The notes under the pieces were generated by a model. It made no database searches, was not told the origin of the DNA, and saw nothing but the letters and a program-made list of their open reading frames with translations. A DNA stretch of 64,000 nt, from NCBI GenBank assembly GCA_047967505.1, contig CM106539.1. One strand, written 5' to 3'. Shown here piece after piece: positions 33,481 through 44,675 of this stretch. How positions within the stretch are numbered: the stretch's first letter is position 1; each line of letters opens with the position of its first letter. The DNA comes from Dipteris shenzhenensis. Taxonomy: Eukaryota > Polypodiophyta > Polypodiopsida > Gleicheniales. The translations under genes and the position numbers were made by a program.

Positions 33481-34012
33481 TTCCTCTTTCCTCTTTTTTC
33501 CTCTCTTTTTCTCTCTTTTGTCTTGTCTTTCCTTCTCTTTTCTCCTCTCTTTTTCTCTCTTATCTCCTCTCTTTTTTCTCCTCTCTTTTCCTCTCTTTTC
33601 TCATCTCTTTCCTTCTCTCTTTTTCTCTCTTTTATCCTCACTTTTTCTCTCTTTTTCCTTCTCTTTTTTATCCTCTCTTTCCTTCTCTCTTTTTCTCTCT
33701 TTTCTCCTCTCTTTTTCTCTCTTATCTCCTCTCTTTTTCTCTTTTTTTTCTCCTCTTTTTTCTGCTCACTTTCCTTCTCTCTTTTATCCTCACTTTTTCT
33801 CTCTTTTTCCTTCTCTCTTTTATCCTCTCTTTTCATCTCTTTTCTCCTCTCTTTTTCTCTCTTATCTCCTCTCTTTTTCTCTCTTTTTTCTCCTCCCTTT
33901 CCTTCTCTCTTTTTCTCTCTTTTATTCTCACTTTTTCTCTCTTTCATCCTCTCATTTCCTCTCATTTCTCCTCTCTTTTTCTCTCTTATCTTCTCTCTTT
34001 TTCTCTTTAAAC
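33481..34012. repeat. Pyrimidine-only low-complexity tract
   Basis: About 530 bases of CTCTCTTTTTCTCTCTTTTCTCC-type sequence, described by the short unit CTCTCTTTTTCTC, with almost no purines. Tandem units of 30-60 bp can be seen (CTCTCTTATCTCCTCTC recurs). Open frames of 190-300 codons on both strands are artefacts of this composition (Lys/Arg/Glu-rich on minus). Confidence 0.95.
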
Positions 34013-34047
34013 TTTTATAAGGAATCCAGTTGCAACTCACTAGTCAC

Positions 34048-34252
34048 GACTCATTAGAATTGATGTCGCAGGAGTGCAAGATTGACGAGTAGAAGAGAGC
34101 CACAAAAGTGGCATGACACACAAATGCAAGAGCCAATCATTCATCAAGGAATTCAATTTGTCATTAGAACTAATGTTGCAGGAGTGCAAGAATGATGAGT
34201 AGAAGAGAGTCATAGAAGTGGCACACCACACAAACACAAGAGCCCATCATTC
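34048..34252. repeat. Tandem duplication, about 108-bp period
   Basis: CATTAGAATTGATGTCGCAG ... AAGAGCCAATCATTCAT (34051-34144) is repeated at about 34159-34252 as CATTAGAACTAATGTTGCAG ... AAGAGCCCATCATTCAT. Confidence 0.85.
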
Positions 34253-34254
34253 AT

Positions 34255-35085
34255 AATCCATGACAAAATTGACAGTTGTGCGAAGTGTATGTTCAGGTAG
34301 AGTTCGCAATTCAAATTCTAGAATAACCAAAGGTATCTAGAAAATGGAGTTTTAAATGTTTGTTGCTATATTTTTGGCTTTGTTTGTCTTTTGCCTCATT
34401 GCCTTATATTTAGTTTGAATGCTCCTATCGAACCTTTTTTATCCACGTTTGCATTTACTTTCACATAATTTTCATTCATAAACATGGGTATCACATGATT
34501 TAGCATTGATGCTTCATAGCCATGTGTCTCATGACAAAGCCGTGGGTTTAACACTAGTACTCACTTATGGAGCATCGACCATTAGATTCTCTTGCCTAAT
34601 CCAAATCTACATACGCAATGAAGTCTGGAACGGATGAATGATAGGAGAAGCCAAAGTCAAAGGATCATTTGAGGTAGTGCAATACTCTTTTTTCTATGTG
34701 CTAGTGTTGTGGCCCTAGATTATTGAGAAACTGTGCGAGTTTAGTTACTGCTATGAAGATGTATGGTCGTGTATAGATCATTGCGTACATTAATGACCCT
34801 AGAGGCTTCAATATGGGTGAGAAGTCATTTGAGCCTTTTTATCTTCCAATTGTGGACTCATGTCTTGTTTGAGATGGATGTTACTATCCATTGGAGTTTC
34901 GATTGGATTACAATCTTGCATTTTGTATCGAATGAATGTAACGTTGTTCATGTGACATGAAGCCAAGTTTTACCATAGTCAAGGTCTCAATGGACCTAAA
35001 TACCCAAAACATAATGTTGAAGGGGATGTGAGTGTGTCATGGAGAAGGTATTTTTTATATCATGCTTGAATAAGTCAAGCCAGGA
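34255..35085. other. Intergenic DNA, no feature recognised
   Basis: No gene was recognised. An open frame at 34763-34960 has no clear family. Confidence 0.35.
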
Positions 35086-35086
35086 G

Positions 35087-35700
35087 AGGGATGGTGATAG
35101 TAGCCCTCCTCCATTACCTCATGCGGCCATGGAGGAGGAAGTGTTTAATGATATGGTGCGAGATTTATATGTCCACTAATCCTCAGGTAGGGATGATAGC
35201 ATGGAGCAGGATGATCTTTTTACTACAGCATTGACTCCACTATTTGAGGGGTGCACATGATTCTCTATTCTATGTACCTCCCTTGAGTTACTAAACTTGC
35301 AGACCATCTATGGATAGAGCAATGCAAGTTTGAATGCATTACTCGAGTAAGTTTTAAAGTCTATTTTGCAAACATGGTGAATTATGCTAATGCAGGGTCA
35401 ATTACTGGAATGCTTTTTCTCATTTATGGTCTTCACCTACAGGCTATTGTGTAAAATGCTTCCAAGAGAGAATAAATTACCGACTTGAAGAGATAGGGCA
35501 ACGCAACATGTGACCTCTCTTGCAGGATTAGATTACAAGCGCATTCATGCATACACACTAGTACTACCACAACAATGTGAACAGGTATTATATACACATA
35601 TAAAAATACTCAAATATTTGATACCTTCAATGCAAGGAAAATAACATGATTGTATTTGTGTTTGAATTAGGTTGTCTATCAACCAATAGCATAGTATTAG
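35087..35700 (+). pseudogene. Third Tnp2 remnant, deletion derivative
   Basis: 35087-35350 matches exon 2 of the element A Tnp2 (TTACCTCATGCGGCCATGGA, GATGATCTTTTTACTACAGC, CAATGCAAGTTTGAATGCAT). 35350-35445 is its intron. 35446-35550 is the start of exon 3 (CTATTGTGTAAAATGCTTCC to GCGCATTCATGCAT). At about 35552 the sequence jumps to the reverse complement of 24795-24930, the C-terminal part known from element B (ACAACAATGTGAACAGGTAT, GGTTGTCTATCAACCAAT). An internal deletion of the catalytic core is therefore directly visible. Several stops and small indels. No terminal repeats were found around it. Confidence 0.8.
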
Positions 35701-35939
35701 ATAAAGTGGGACGAAAGTTGCATTTTGGGAATTTCGAAATTGGGTGGATTTCATTAAAATTGGGAAAGGCTTCATTAAATTAGGGAAAATTTCCATTGAT
35801 TGTGGGAATTTTACCAATATTGAATAAGCTAATATTTGGAATTCCAATGATTATGAAAAACTTCATTGGTTGTGAAATAGTTCATTGCATATTTATAACC
35901 GGAACAAAGCATTTGTGGCAGAGTTTGAAAATCATGTAT

Positions 35940-36030
35940 TTGGTGGTGTTAATAAACACCGTCTAGGGACAACATGTATATTTTACTTGAGGTGTTAATA
36001 AACACTAGTTGGTGGTGTTAACAAACACCA
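35940..36030. repeat. Three small GGTGTT/AACACC foldbacks
   Basis: GGTGTTAATAAACACC (35945), AGGTGTTAATAAACACT (35991) and GGTGTTAACAAACACC (36015) each form a 6-bp stem with a 4-base loop, spaced about 46 and 23 bp. Confidence 0.7.
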
Positions 36031-36376
36031 TGCATAGTGAGTTCCACTAGAAATAAAGCAGTTGTTGGTGAAGGTCAGCTTCTAAAAATTGTCATATTAA
36101 TAATATGCAAATACCCATTGACAAGATAACAACAATTGAGAAACATCACATGAGAACACACATTACAATGGAAGTTTGGGAGATTAAGAGGGAGAAAATC
36201 GACACCATTTTCTATGCTCTGATACCAAGCAAGATCTCTTGTGCTTTGATACATATGCCCTATGGAATCTTGATCTTCTTGGGTCTATTTATGGATTTTG
36301 ATGTCCATGACCAGACAATTGCATCAATACACTCCCATACCTGTGGATCCAACCTATTCTCTACCCAATACTTGTT

Positions 36377-39300
36377 CTAGCAATCAACATAGGCATCTGC
36401 ATCACTGAGCCCCTTTCTCTTAACTGATGGTGCCCAATACTGAATTAATAATTTCTTGAAATTAGGAGAAGCAGCATCCATCTCGGCACTTGATATGGCA
36501 ACCCCAAGCCATATGGGGTATATAGGATCTAATGGCCTCACCAAGACGAAGTCACCTTGCTTAACATCCACCATTGGTCTAAACTCTTCCCTCGGCTTAC
36601 CTTTTAGAGGCCCACAATAGTGATCATTCCATTTTTTATAGCCTTGGAAATCATTAATGCAAGCATCTATATCATCCTCCTCATCAGGAGATTGTGTTCT
36701 TGGCCAAAACTCTCTGTACACTCCTATCTCTGGGATGTTTTCTTGTTCGAGCTCACCGATCATGGTTTTCCAATAGTCTATCACTGGCCTAATGTAGGAC
36801 TCATAGGATGCATTCTTTCCACTTGCACATTTCTCCCAAAACTTAATGTAATCCTTTATCCCTGATATTACTTGCAAGTGATCTCTCACAAATGCAGCCA
36901 TTGGCAGTATATCCAGACAACATGTTGGCAATAATGATCGACCCTCACTATCTTTCTTCCATAGCTCGATTCCCCCTTCAATGGGCATCCAATTCGGTGA
37001 TTTTGGATGCACCTTGTACTGCATCATTGGTATGTCACCTTGCATGTAAAATCGAAATTGTAATGGCTTTGCATGTCCAACTAGCATTTCTTGCCCATCA
37101 CATAGGTAGCCATCTACATAATCCTTGAAGTTAGGAACTCGTGTAAGAACAAATGGTGCCGGTGAAGATGATGTACATTTTTTGAATGTATCCATTAGAT
37201 GCGGGAAAGTGAATGTTTGTCCCACCCGCAAGCTCTCAGAAAACCTGCTGCACATTGCATCAATGTCCTCATGTGTGTGCCCTACCATCAAGAAGCCCAA
37301 TTGAACTGTCTTGAAAATGTCCCTTGCTACAAGAAGAGAAAGGTATGCAAACAAGTATCTATTTTTGTTCTGAGACCCACAATTATCTAGTTAGAGTAGC
37401 AAGTTCTCTGGCAACTTTTGGAATGGTGGCTCAATAGCAACACTCCCCTCTAAAGAGGGTGGGTTTTCTCTTGTATTTGACGGAAAAAAATTCACACATG
37501 TGTCTGTAGCCCTTGCAATGGAAGTTGTCATGGCCTCCGTGACAGACTTCGCGTCACTTTCCGATACAGTTTCTAGATTTGCATTTGTGATTGTGACATC
37601 TACATTTTCAGACAAGCTAGCTCCACTTGTGGAAACATGTGCACCTTTAGAACTGTAATGGGAGTCCAAAGCGTTTCTTGAACATAGAGCATTCAAAAGG
37701 CGAGCATTGCTTCTAGGAATCCCATTGGTAGCAAGGTCTCCAAGGTCATGCATATCCATCCTCTTGAGGTTGCACAAACAAATTGAGAGCAATCCAATTG
37801 TCAGGTTGGGATCAGATGGCCACAAACCATTGAGGGTGAAGTGTCCATAATGACCGTTTCCATGCCCATGGGTGATCATTCCAACGAGTGAAACCTGTAA
37901 TTGCCATGCAGAATCGGTGTCCTTGGACCTCACCCGAAGTCTTGGAATTGCCGTCTTCTTTTGTTCCATCTTATCATGGATTATGCATACATACTTTTTT
38001 GGATCCATCTCGGAGTACCTTCGCCATGCATAGTATAAGTTCCTACAACTTTGTTGCTGTATCATATGCATCTTTCTCTCTTCCATCAGCGAATTGCGCT
38101 CATCTTGACTTTTTGTGGCTGCCAATTGAGCCTTGATCCGGCTGCATAAGCTACATTTAGAGAATTCACTCATCTTAGCAAGGGCTACATTTTTTAAGTT
38201 TGATTTCCAAATCCTGCCAAATGTGGGTGTGGATAGGCTCTGATAACCACGTTGATTAAGTGAAGTGTTGACCTCACATAGAACATCTATCTTCTTATAC
38301 ACTTCAGGTATCACTTACTGTGTCTCTCTAGAACCATCCTGCATGGTTCTACTCTTGTGAGGCATATGCTCTGTGCTATTATCCACAAAGTGTTGAATGA
38401 GAGCCCTTCCCATACCTATGTGCTCCCTGCTCCTCCTCACAATCCCTGAATTGCCATGCACATATCGCTGCACACCACTCTCAAATTGCTCCCTGTATCG
38501 ATAAAATGATGTCCTTGGAATTCCATGCATCTCATACCATGCTCTATAACAGACATCCCGACCATTTATCCTTAAGTTGTAGCATATCCTCCCTGTGTAG
38601 TCATGATGCCAAGCCGTTGACAACACATCATATATAAAGTTTGTACGAGACTCCAAGGAGCTACCCCAAAAGTTCTTCCTTAGACTCATTAAGAGATCTC
38701 GCTCTACATGTTGGCAACACCTACTCCCACAACAATCGATGGAAGAAACCTGCTGCACCGAATCTAGTGACATTTTGTACATTGCTGTTGGAGGCTCTCT
38801 TTGTTTAGGCACCCTGTTAATGAAGTGTACCTTCTTTTCTTTGATGTTGGATCGTCCCTTTTCAACATTTGATCATTGACCAACTCATTTATACCAGCAA
38901 CGTGGTCCATGGGCACATATTGTTGCAATGGGCTTCCATCAAGTAAGGTAATCTACTTGATGGGCCACTTTACTAGGTTGAGAGAGCCGACATCTTGCAT
39001 AGAAGACCCTGAGTCACTTCCTCTAATTTGTTCTTTCTTTTCAATACCCACACCAATGCAATCGTTACCCAATAGGTCAAAGTTTATAGAGTCTCCTGGG
39101 AAAACATATAATATCACACCTTCCCCCATGGTCTTTATTTTGCTCTCATCCCATAAGACAACCTTTTTCTCTTTCCAAGATTCACGAATGAAATTGTCAT
39201 TTTCCAATGAAGAAACTGGCATTGCCTCAACATAAGGTCACTCAGGCTCACTTAGTGCAGCTTCTTCAGTTACTGCATCATCTAAAGAATCACCAACATG

Positions 39301-39546
39301 TTTTAGAGAGCCCTTAGGCCACTTGATAATGCTCCAAATTGCCTCACCAACAAGCACTGCATCCATAGTGGGAAATGGCAAGAGCATTTCACTATTGATA
39401 GACTTCTCCACTATGACCGATACATTTTTTGTCCCAATCTTCACACCACTACAGTAGGCCTCCGGATCTATTGCACACACTCCACCAATTCCAACCACTT
39501 CATTCCCCACCATCATCATGACCTTCTCCCCGCTTCTGATAGCCAT
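36377..39546 (-). pseudogene. DUF8039-like / DUF7869 transposase-like pseudogene
   Basis: Nearly continuous minus-strand coding potential over 3.1 kb. 39546-39240: MAIRSGEKVMMMVGNEVVGI, then ALVGEAIWSIIKWPKG like. This fits DUF8039 (Tnp1/En/Spm-like; pattern LPFPT...VGEAV...V.WP). 39237-38820: further domain of unknown type (LLGNDCIGVGI; after a stop ITLLDGSPLQQYVPMD). 38812-38318: helical N-terminal region (ICYNLRINGRDVCYRAWYEM, HGIPRTSFYRYREQFESG). 38314-37394: FGRIWK, then a Cys pair (KCSLCSRIK), HGNGHYGHFTLNGLWPSDPN. 37390-36377: DUF7869 hallmarks LDNCGSQNKNRYLFAYLSLL and FLMVGHTHEDIDAMCSRFS, then a 240-residue tail. In-frame stops at 39238 (TGA), 38953 (TAG), 38315 (TAA), 37391 (TAA) and a frameshift near 38820 disable it. 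A transposon gene is likely; function is unproven. Confidence 0.75.
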
Positions 39547-39914
39547 CCCCTATCATTACGATTACGGAGAATTAATTATGAACAAATTACAACCAAAGAA
39601 TTTCATAAGACCATCAAACATGTCCTTCTAGAGGGGAAGAATGGCATTGGTGCAAATCTCTATAAAGCATGAATGAGTCTATACAAAATTTTCATGAAAG
39701 CATGAATTATTTCCCTAAAAATTTGAACAATTTGATAAAACTTTTTCTAAAGCATGAATTATTTTCACCATCGTCATGACCTGATTCATGCATCTGATAG
39801 TAGCCATCCCCTCTCATTACGATGACAGGAAATTGATTATGAACAAACTACAACCAAAGGATTTCATAAGACCAACAAAGTTATCCTTGTAGCGGGGGGA
39901 GAATGGCACCAATG
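39508..39914. repeat. Direct repeat spanning the pseudogene's 5' end
   Basis: CATCATCATGACCTTCTCCC ... GAATGGCATTGGTGC (about 39512-39652) resembles CATCGTCATGACCTGATTCA ... GAATGGCACCAATGCC (about 39770-39916), including AACTACAACCAAAGGATTTC. The spacing is about 260 bp. The first copy includes the first codons of the DUF8039-like part, so its 5' end has been partly duplicated. Confidence 0.7.
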
Positions 39915-40908
39915 CCATTCTCCATGTGAATTTCGCAATGGGAGAATGGCACTGGAGAATAGGAAAATGGAGAATGGCACTAGTGCCATTCTCCCAATGG
40001 AATGTCCCAATGGAATGTCCTAACATTTTGGCTTTGTAATAGGAAAATGGAGAATGGCACTAGTGCCATTCTCCCATTGGAAAATGGAGAATGGCACTAG
40101 TGCAATTCTCCCAATAGAATGTCCCAATGGAATGTCCTAATTTTTTGGCTTTGTAAAAGGAAAATGGAGACTGGCACTAGTGCCATTCTCCCATTGGAAA
40201 ATGGAGAATGGCACTAGTGCCATTCTCCCAATGGAGTGTCCTAATTCAAAATTTTGGCTTCACAAAGGTAGAAGGGCACGAATGCCATTCTCCCATTGGA
40301 ATTAGTGGAATGTCAATCTATAGGTTTAGTGCCATTCTCCATTGTAATATGAAAATGGAGAATGGCACTAGGAATAGGAAAATGGAGAATGGCACTAGTG
40401 CCATTCTCCCAATGGAATGTCCCAATGGAATGTCCTAACATTTTGGCTTTGTAATAGGAAAATGGAGAATGGCACTAGGAATAGGAAAATGGAGAATGGC
40501 ACTAGTGCCATTCTCCCAATGGAATGTCCTAATTTTCTAGCTTTGTAATAGGAAAATGGAGACTGGCACTAGTGCCATTCTCCCATTGGAAAATGGAGAA
40601 TGGCACTAGTGCCATTCTCCCAATGGAATGTCCTAATTCAAAATTTTGGCTTCACAAAAGGTAGAAGGGCACCAATGCCATTCCACCATTGAAATTATTG
40701 GAATGTCAATCTATAGGTTTAGTGCCATTCTCCATTGTAATCAGAAAATGGAGAATGGCACTAGGAATAGGAAAATGGAGAATGGCACTAGTGCCATTCT
40801 CCCATTGGAAAATGGAGAATGGCACTAGTGCCATTCTCCCAATGGAATGTCCTAATTTTTTGACTTTGTAATAGGAAAATGGAGAATGGCACTAGTGCCA
40901 TTCTCCCA
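39905..40908. repeat. Palindromic satellite array 1
   Basis: A 26-bp perfect palindrome, GGAGAATGGCACT followed by its own reverse complement (centre ACTAGT), occurs about nine times perfectly (for example centred near 39982, 40216, 40397, 40616, 40889) and several times with one change (GAGACTGG, GTGCAATTC). Spacers are of three kinds: CCAATGGAATGTCCTAATTT then TTTGGCTTTGTAATAGGAAA; CCCATTGGAAAAT; and TTCACAAAAGGTAGAAGGGC with GGAATGTCAATCTATAGGTT. A longer unit of about 430 bp is partly repeated (40141-40381 against 40540-40765). Open frames of 60-76 codons are repeat artefacts. Confidence 0.92.
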
Positions 40909-40966
40909 ATGGGGAAGGGGGGGTGGGGGGGGGGGAGGGGAAGGGGGGGAGGGGAGATTGGGCAAT
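40909..40966 (+). repeat. G-rich run with G-quadruplex potential
   Basis: More than ten runs of three or more G within about 60 bases directly at the end of palindromic array 1 (GGGGAAGGGGGGGTGGGGGG and following), giving several possible intramolecular quadruplexes on plus. Confidence 0.8.
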
Positions 40967-40969
40967 GGG

Positions 40970-42540
40970 CAATGGGGAACTATAATCTAGTCATTCTTGT
41001 CTTGCTGATGGGCACCATCTATCAATGAAACTCGTCCCAATAATTGATGTGCAATTGAATTCACTCTTTGATGAAATATACACCAATTTCATTGATATAT
41101 TTGATTATATTTAAATATGATAATATATATATTCTGTATGTTTTTTGTGTGTTTACTGTATTTGTATTTTATTAATTATGTATTCTCCATTTTTAATGTT
41201 GAGTATTCCTAACTTTTAGTTATGAAGTTAATATAGGAGTAGATGAAAAATAATTGATTTGCAATTGAATTCACTCTTTCATGAAATATACAGTGGGAGT
41301 AAACAAAGTAGGTAGTGGCATTAGAAAATGAAACAGTCAACTTCACTCATCAAGAGCTTGCCACTGAAACATTTTCCACATGGGAAAAGGGTTTTCGAAG
41401 TGTTACAAAGGGTGCCATTGTCATGTTCTTAGGCTCTCAAGCCACTTAACAAACCGATGTTTGATGCCGTGTATTCATACAAGCACCTAAGTGGTTATAG
41501 ACATAGTGCATAGAGTGGTGAGCAAAGACGAGATGCATCGACTACAAAGGTGATAGAATTGTAGAAGACAATAGAGATGAAGGAAACAAAGCCATGACAT
41601 AAGTCGAAGTAGCTGAATGGAAGCAGAGACTCAACCCTATCCATTCCATTGGAATGCCTCTCTCTCACCCCTATCTTTATATCAGCCCATGGCGTTCTTC
41701 TCCCCCCTAGAGTATAGTGTCTCTCTCTTATAAGCCCTTGGTTTTGTTATGCTCAAAAGCCCTCCCTCTACAACATTGCCCATCTTCACCATTTCTTTGA
41801 GTAGTAAAGTTCCCATTTATATTTGAGAGCTCTAGAGCTTGATTGTAGGAGCCCCCTAGGAACTCATTTTCTTGTTGTTTGAAATTTATGTTTGATAGGA
41901 TTTGTGTGTGGAATTCCCATCTATGAGAGAGAGAGAGAGGCAGAGGTTTGTGAATTTGCACAAAGTCTACGACTTCTACATCACTATGAGTATGTCTAGA
42001 CAACATTGACTATATTTTTATGTGTTGCTCTTGAAGCTTGCATTCTAAACTCCAATGAGAACTTATTTCTTGGATCTCGCACCTCCCAATGCAAGAGTAC
42101 CTCCCCACATCTGCACTTATGACACAAATGGAGGTTGTGTTCTAGCGTATCAATCTCGGGACATGAAGTTGCAATATTTTTATGTTTCTTGATTTTGATG
42201 GCGATTGGGAGATTCTTTTCTCATTAATAATAAGTATGAGGTTTGAAAGTGTTTTAGGAACTTCTTGCGAGAATTGTTTTAGCCACAGAGTGCCTGATTG
42301 GACCCTCCTAATCTCCATAAGGCATACCAATTTGACTTAGACATGAGAACAAAGTCTACTAGAGGCTAAATCCCATTAAGCCAAGTAGTGGTACGTAGGG
42401 CAAGATCTCCTCACATTGGTATAGGAAGATGCTTCATCCCAGTACAAATGGAATATCTCTCTTTATTTTACTTCCCATTGCTCATTCGGGGTCTAGTAGA
42501 GTAAGTAAGAATGTCATCTGAACTAAAAGCAACCATTTTC
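40970..42540. other. Intergenic DNA with one direct repeat
   Basis: GCAATTGAATTCACTCTTTG ... ATGAAATATACA occurs at about 41052 and again at about 41261. The rest, including unassigned minus frames at 41728-42006 and 42142-42330, shows no recognised family. Confidence 0.4.
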
Positions 42541-42545
42541 TAAGA

Positions 42546-42548
<3 letters not shown>

Positions 42549-42582
<34 letters not shown>

Positions 42583-42740
42583 CCTCTCTGCATGCATGTG
42601 TGGGCATGTGCATGCCCGCTTGTGCGTGTGTGTGTTCCACGCACATGCACATAGGTGTGTGTGTGTGCTTGGGTGTGTATATATGTTTACATGTGTGCAT
42701 CCATGCACGTCCGTGTCGATGGTGTGTGTGTGTGTTTCCA
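42549..42740. repeat. (CT)n and (GT)n microsatellites
   Basis: A CT run at about 42549-42590 is followed by GT-rich sequence to 42740 (GTGTGTGTGTGTGT near the end). Open frames on minus rich in His/Thr and Arg/Glu are artefacts. Confidence 0.9.
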
Positions 42741-42983
42741 TTCTCTAAATTAACATAATTCGTAAAGAATTTATATGTAAGGATTTCGTTCCCTATAATA
42801 TCTTGCAGAATGGGATGGCATTGACCAAAAATAGATTTTTGGTTGGCACAATCAAATGCTGATACTCTCCATCTTCGTCTACTTTTTTAGTAGATAGGTT
42901 ACATACAATTTATTAACACTTTCTTTTAACTAAGCATTCATTAAAGCCACAATTAATATTCTTATGCTCTTGAAAAGACTATA

Positions 42984-43071
42984 GTTCTTGTAAAGCCTAT
43001 TACAAGAGGCTTCTAGAGCCTTGTGTGGTTCTTGTAAAGCCTATTACAAGAGGCTTCTAGAGCCTTGTGTG
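42984..43071. repeat. Perfect 44-bp tandem duplication
   Basis: 42984-43027 and 43028-43071 are identical. Each unit contains two small inverted repeats (CTTGTAA...TTACAAG and AGGCT...AGCCT). Identity suggests a recent event. Confidence 0.95.
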
Positions 43072-43184
43072 GTTTATTAAACGTGTTAAATTTTTTTTTA
43101 ACGAAATGCAAAAGGTTAAACTAATGAAGGTAAAAAATTAAAAAACCCTAGTACCTTCTCTTTCATCTCGTTGCCCTAGGTTGA

Positions 43185-43736
43185 TTGCCTCGCATGCTGT
43201 GCTGCTTTCGATCCCATCGTTATCTCATCTTGTACTTTCGCACCACTTTCCTCCCTTTGCTTTTTCTAGTTCCTAACTTTATCTTGCCTTTTGCTGCTCA
43301 CCCTCGCTTTTCGTTTCATCTACTCACAGCATGCCTTCGTTTCACCGACTCACCGCTCGCCTCTAGCTTTACTTCATACTCAAGCTCGTTGCCTATCGCT
43401 CATCTACTCAAACTCACTCTTTGCTTTTCCAAAGATTTAAGGGATTCGCTCTTGCTTCGTTCATGCTTCGCCACTCGCTTTAATTCATCCTGCCTATTGC
43501 TCATCTACTCAAGCTCGCCTCTCTACTCTTTGCTTTTCCAAAGATTGAAGGGATTCGCTCTTCCAACGAAGCATGAAGGATTCGCCACTCGCTTTTATTC
43601 ATTCTCTTTGCTTTTCGAAGGATTGAAGGGATTCGCACTTCCAAAAAGGCATGAAGGATTCGCTTTTCCAAAAGATGGAAGCATGAAGGATTCGCTTTTC
43701 CAAAGAATGAAGGGATTCGCACTTCCAAAGATCTGA
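43185..43736 (+). repeat. Open frame over a GGATTCGC tandem repeat, probably non-coding
   Basis: 183 codons are open, but the 3' half consists of imperfect 36-45-bp repeats (GAAGGATTCGCTTTTCCAAA, GAAGGGATTCGCACTTCCAA) at about 43420-43735. The 5' half is Leu/Phe/Ser-rich with no recognised domain. An AAACCCTAG box at 43143 resembles plant leader motifs. I consider it a repeat rather than a gene. Confidence 0.6.
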
Positions 43737-44304
43737 ACGTACGCTTTCAAAACTTTCAAAATTTTCGTAAGCTTTCAAAACTTAAGCTTTCTGAGATGAT
43801 TAACGAAAGCTTTCAAAACTTTAACTTTCGTAAGCTTTCGTAATAGGAATTAACGTACGCTTTGCTCTTCTCAAGACTGCCATGTTCTCAAGGCTCTCAC
43901 AAGAGTCTGTGCATAGACTCTAAGATAGGAGTGGCTATGGCAGGGAGTTGGCTATGGCGAATTTAACTATGGAAAGATTAATAAAATATAGGAATTGGCT
44001 ATGGTGAATCCAAGGGAGCGCTTCGTTCCTTAAACAATAGAAAATCGGCGTTTCAAAGCAAAAAATCCGTGAATTAGAGAGGAAGCTACCACAGCTCCAT
44101 CAACTTCACAGCTCCGGTGGAGTTCAGCCTTCTTGCCTCAAGAATCTCCGTGCGAGCTGTGGTGAGTAAAACTCTCAGACTCTGAGACTCCTCTCCAGCT
44201 TTGGAATGAATAGAAAGTGAATGAGGGAAAGGCATCAATTGAAATGAGAGAAAAGGTCTTGATTTGAAACTACTAAATAATTCAAATTTTGAAATATAGG
44301 TCTT

Positions 44305-44675
44305 CCCGCCATTGTGCCCTTTTGGATATATAGAGTGGCACTTATGCCATTCTCTCCAATATTAAATTTAAATTCAAATTCATATTGATAATTTTAATTT
44401 CAATTTGTATTTCAAATTGAAATTATTCTTTTGAAATTGTATTTCAAAACCTAAATTCTAGTTTTCAAATTTTGATTTCAAGTTAAACTTCAATCTCAAT
44501 TTTGATTTTCATGATTGAATGGCAAATTTAGAGATTGAATTTCTAATTTTAAATGGAGAATGGCACTAGTGAGAGTGGCACCAGTGCTCTTCCCACCATT
44601 GTTCCCTTTTGAATTTGGATATATAGAGTGGCACATATGCCATTCTCTCCAATATTAAATTTAAATTCAAATTAT
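44305..44675. repeat. Direct repeat, about 75 bp
   Basis: GGATATATAGAGTGGCACTT then ATGCCATTCTCTCCAATATT and AAATTTAAATTCAAATT (about 44323-44381) recurs at about 44616-44673. The GTGGCACTTATGCCATTCTC core looks like a relative of the palindrome in the adjacent arrays. Confidence 0.8.

Noticed and set aside
33135-34040. A 301-codon Lys/Arg/Glu-rich open frame on minus (and 195-213-codon frames on plus)
   Set aside because: It lies in a pyrimidine-only low-complexity tract that lacks stop codons because of its composition; the sequence is a simple repeat with no domain.
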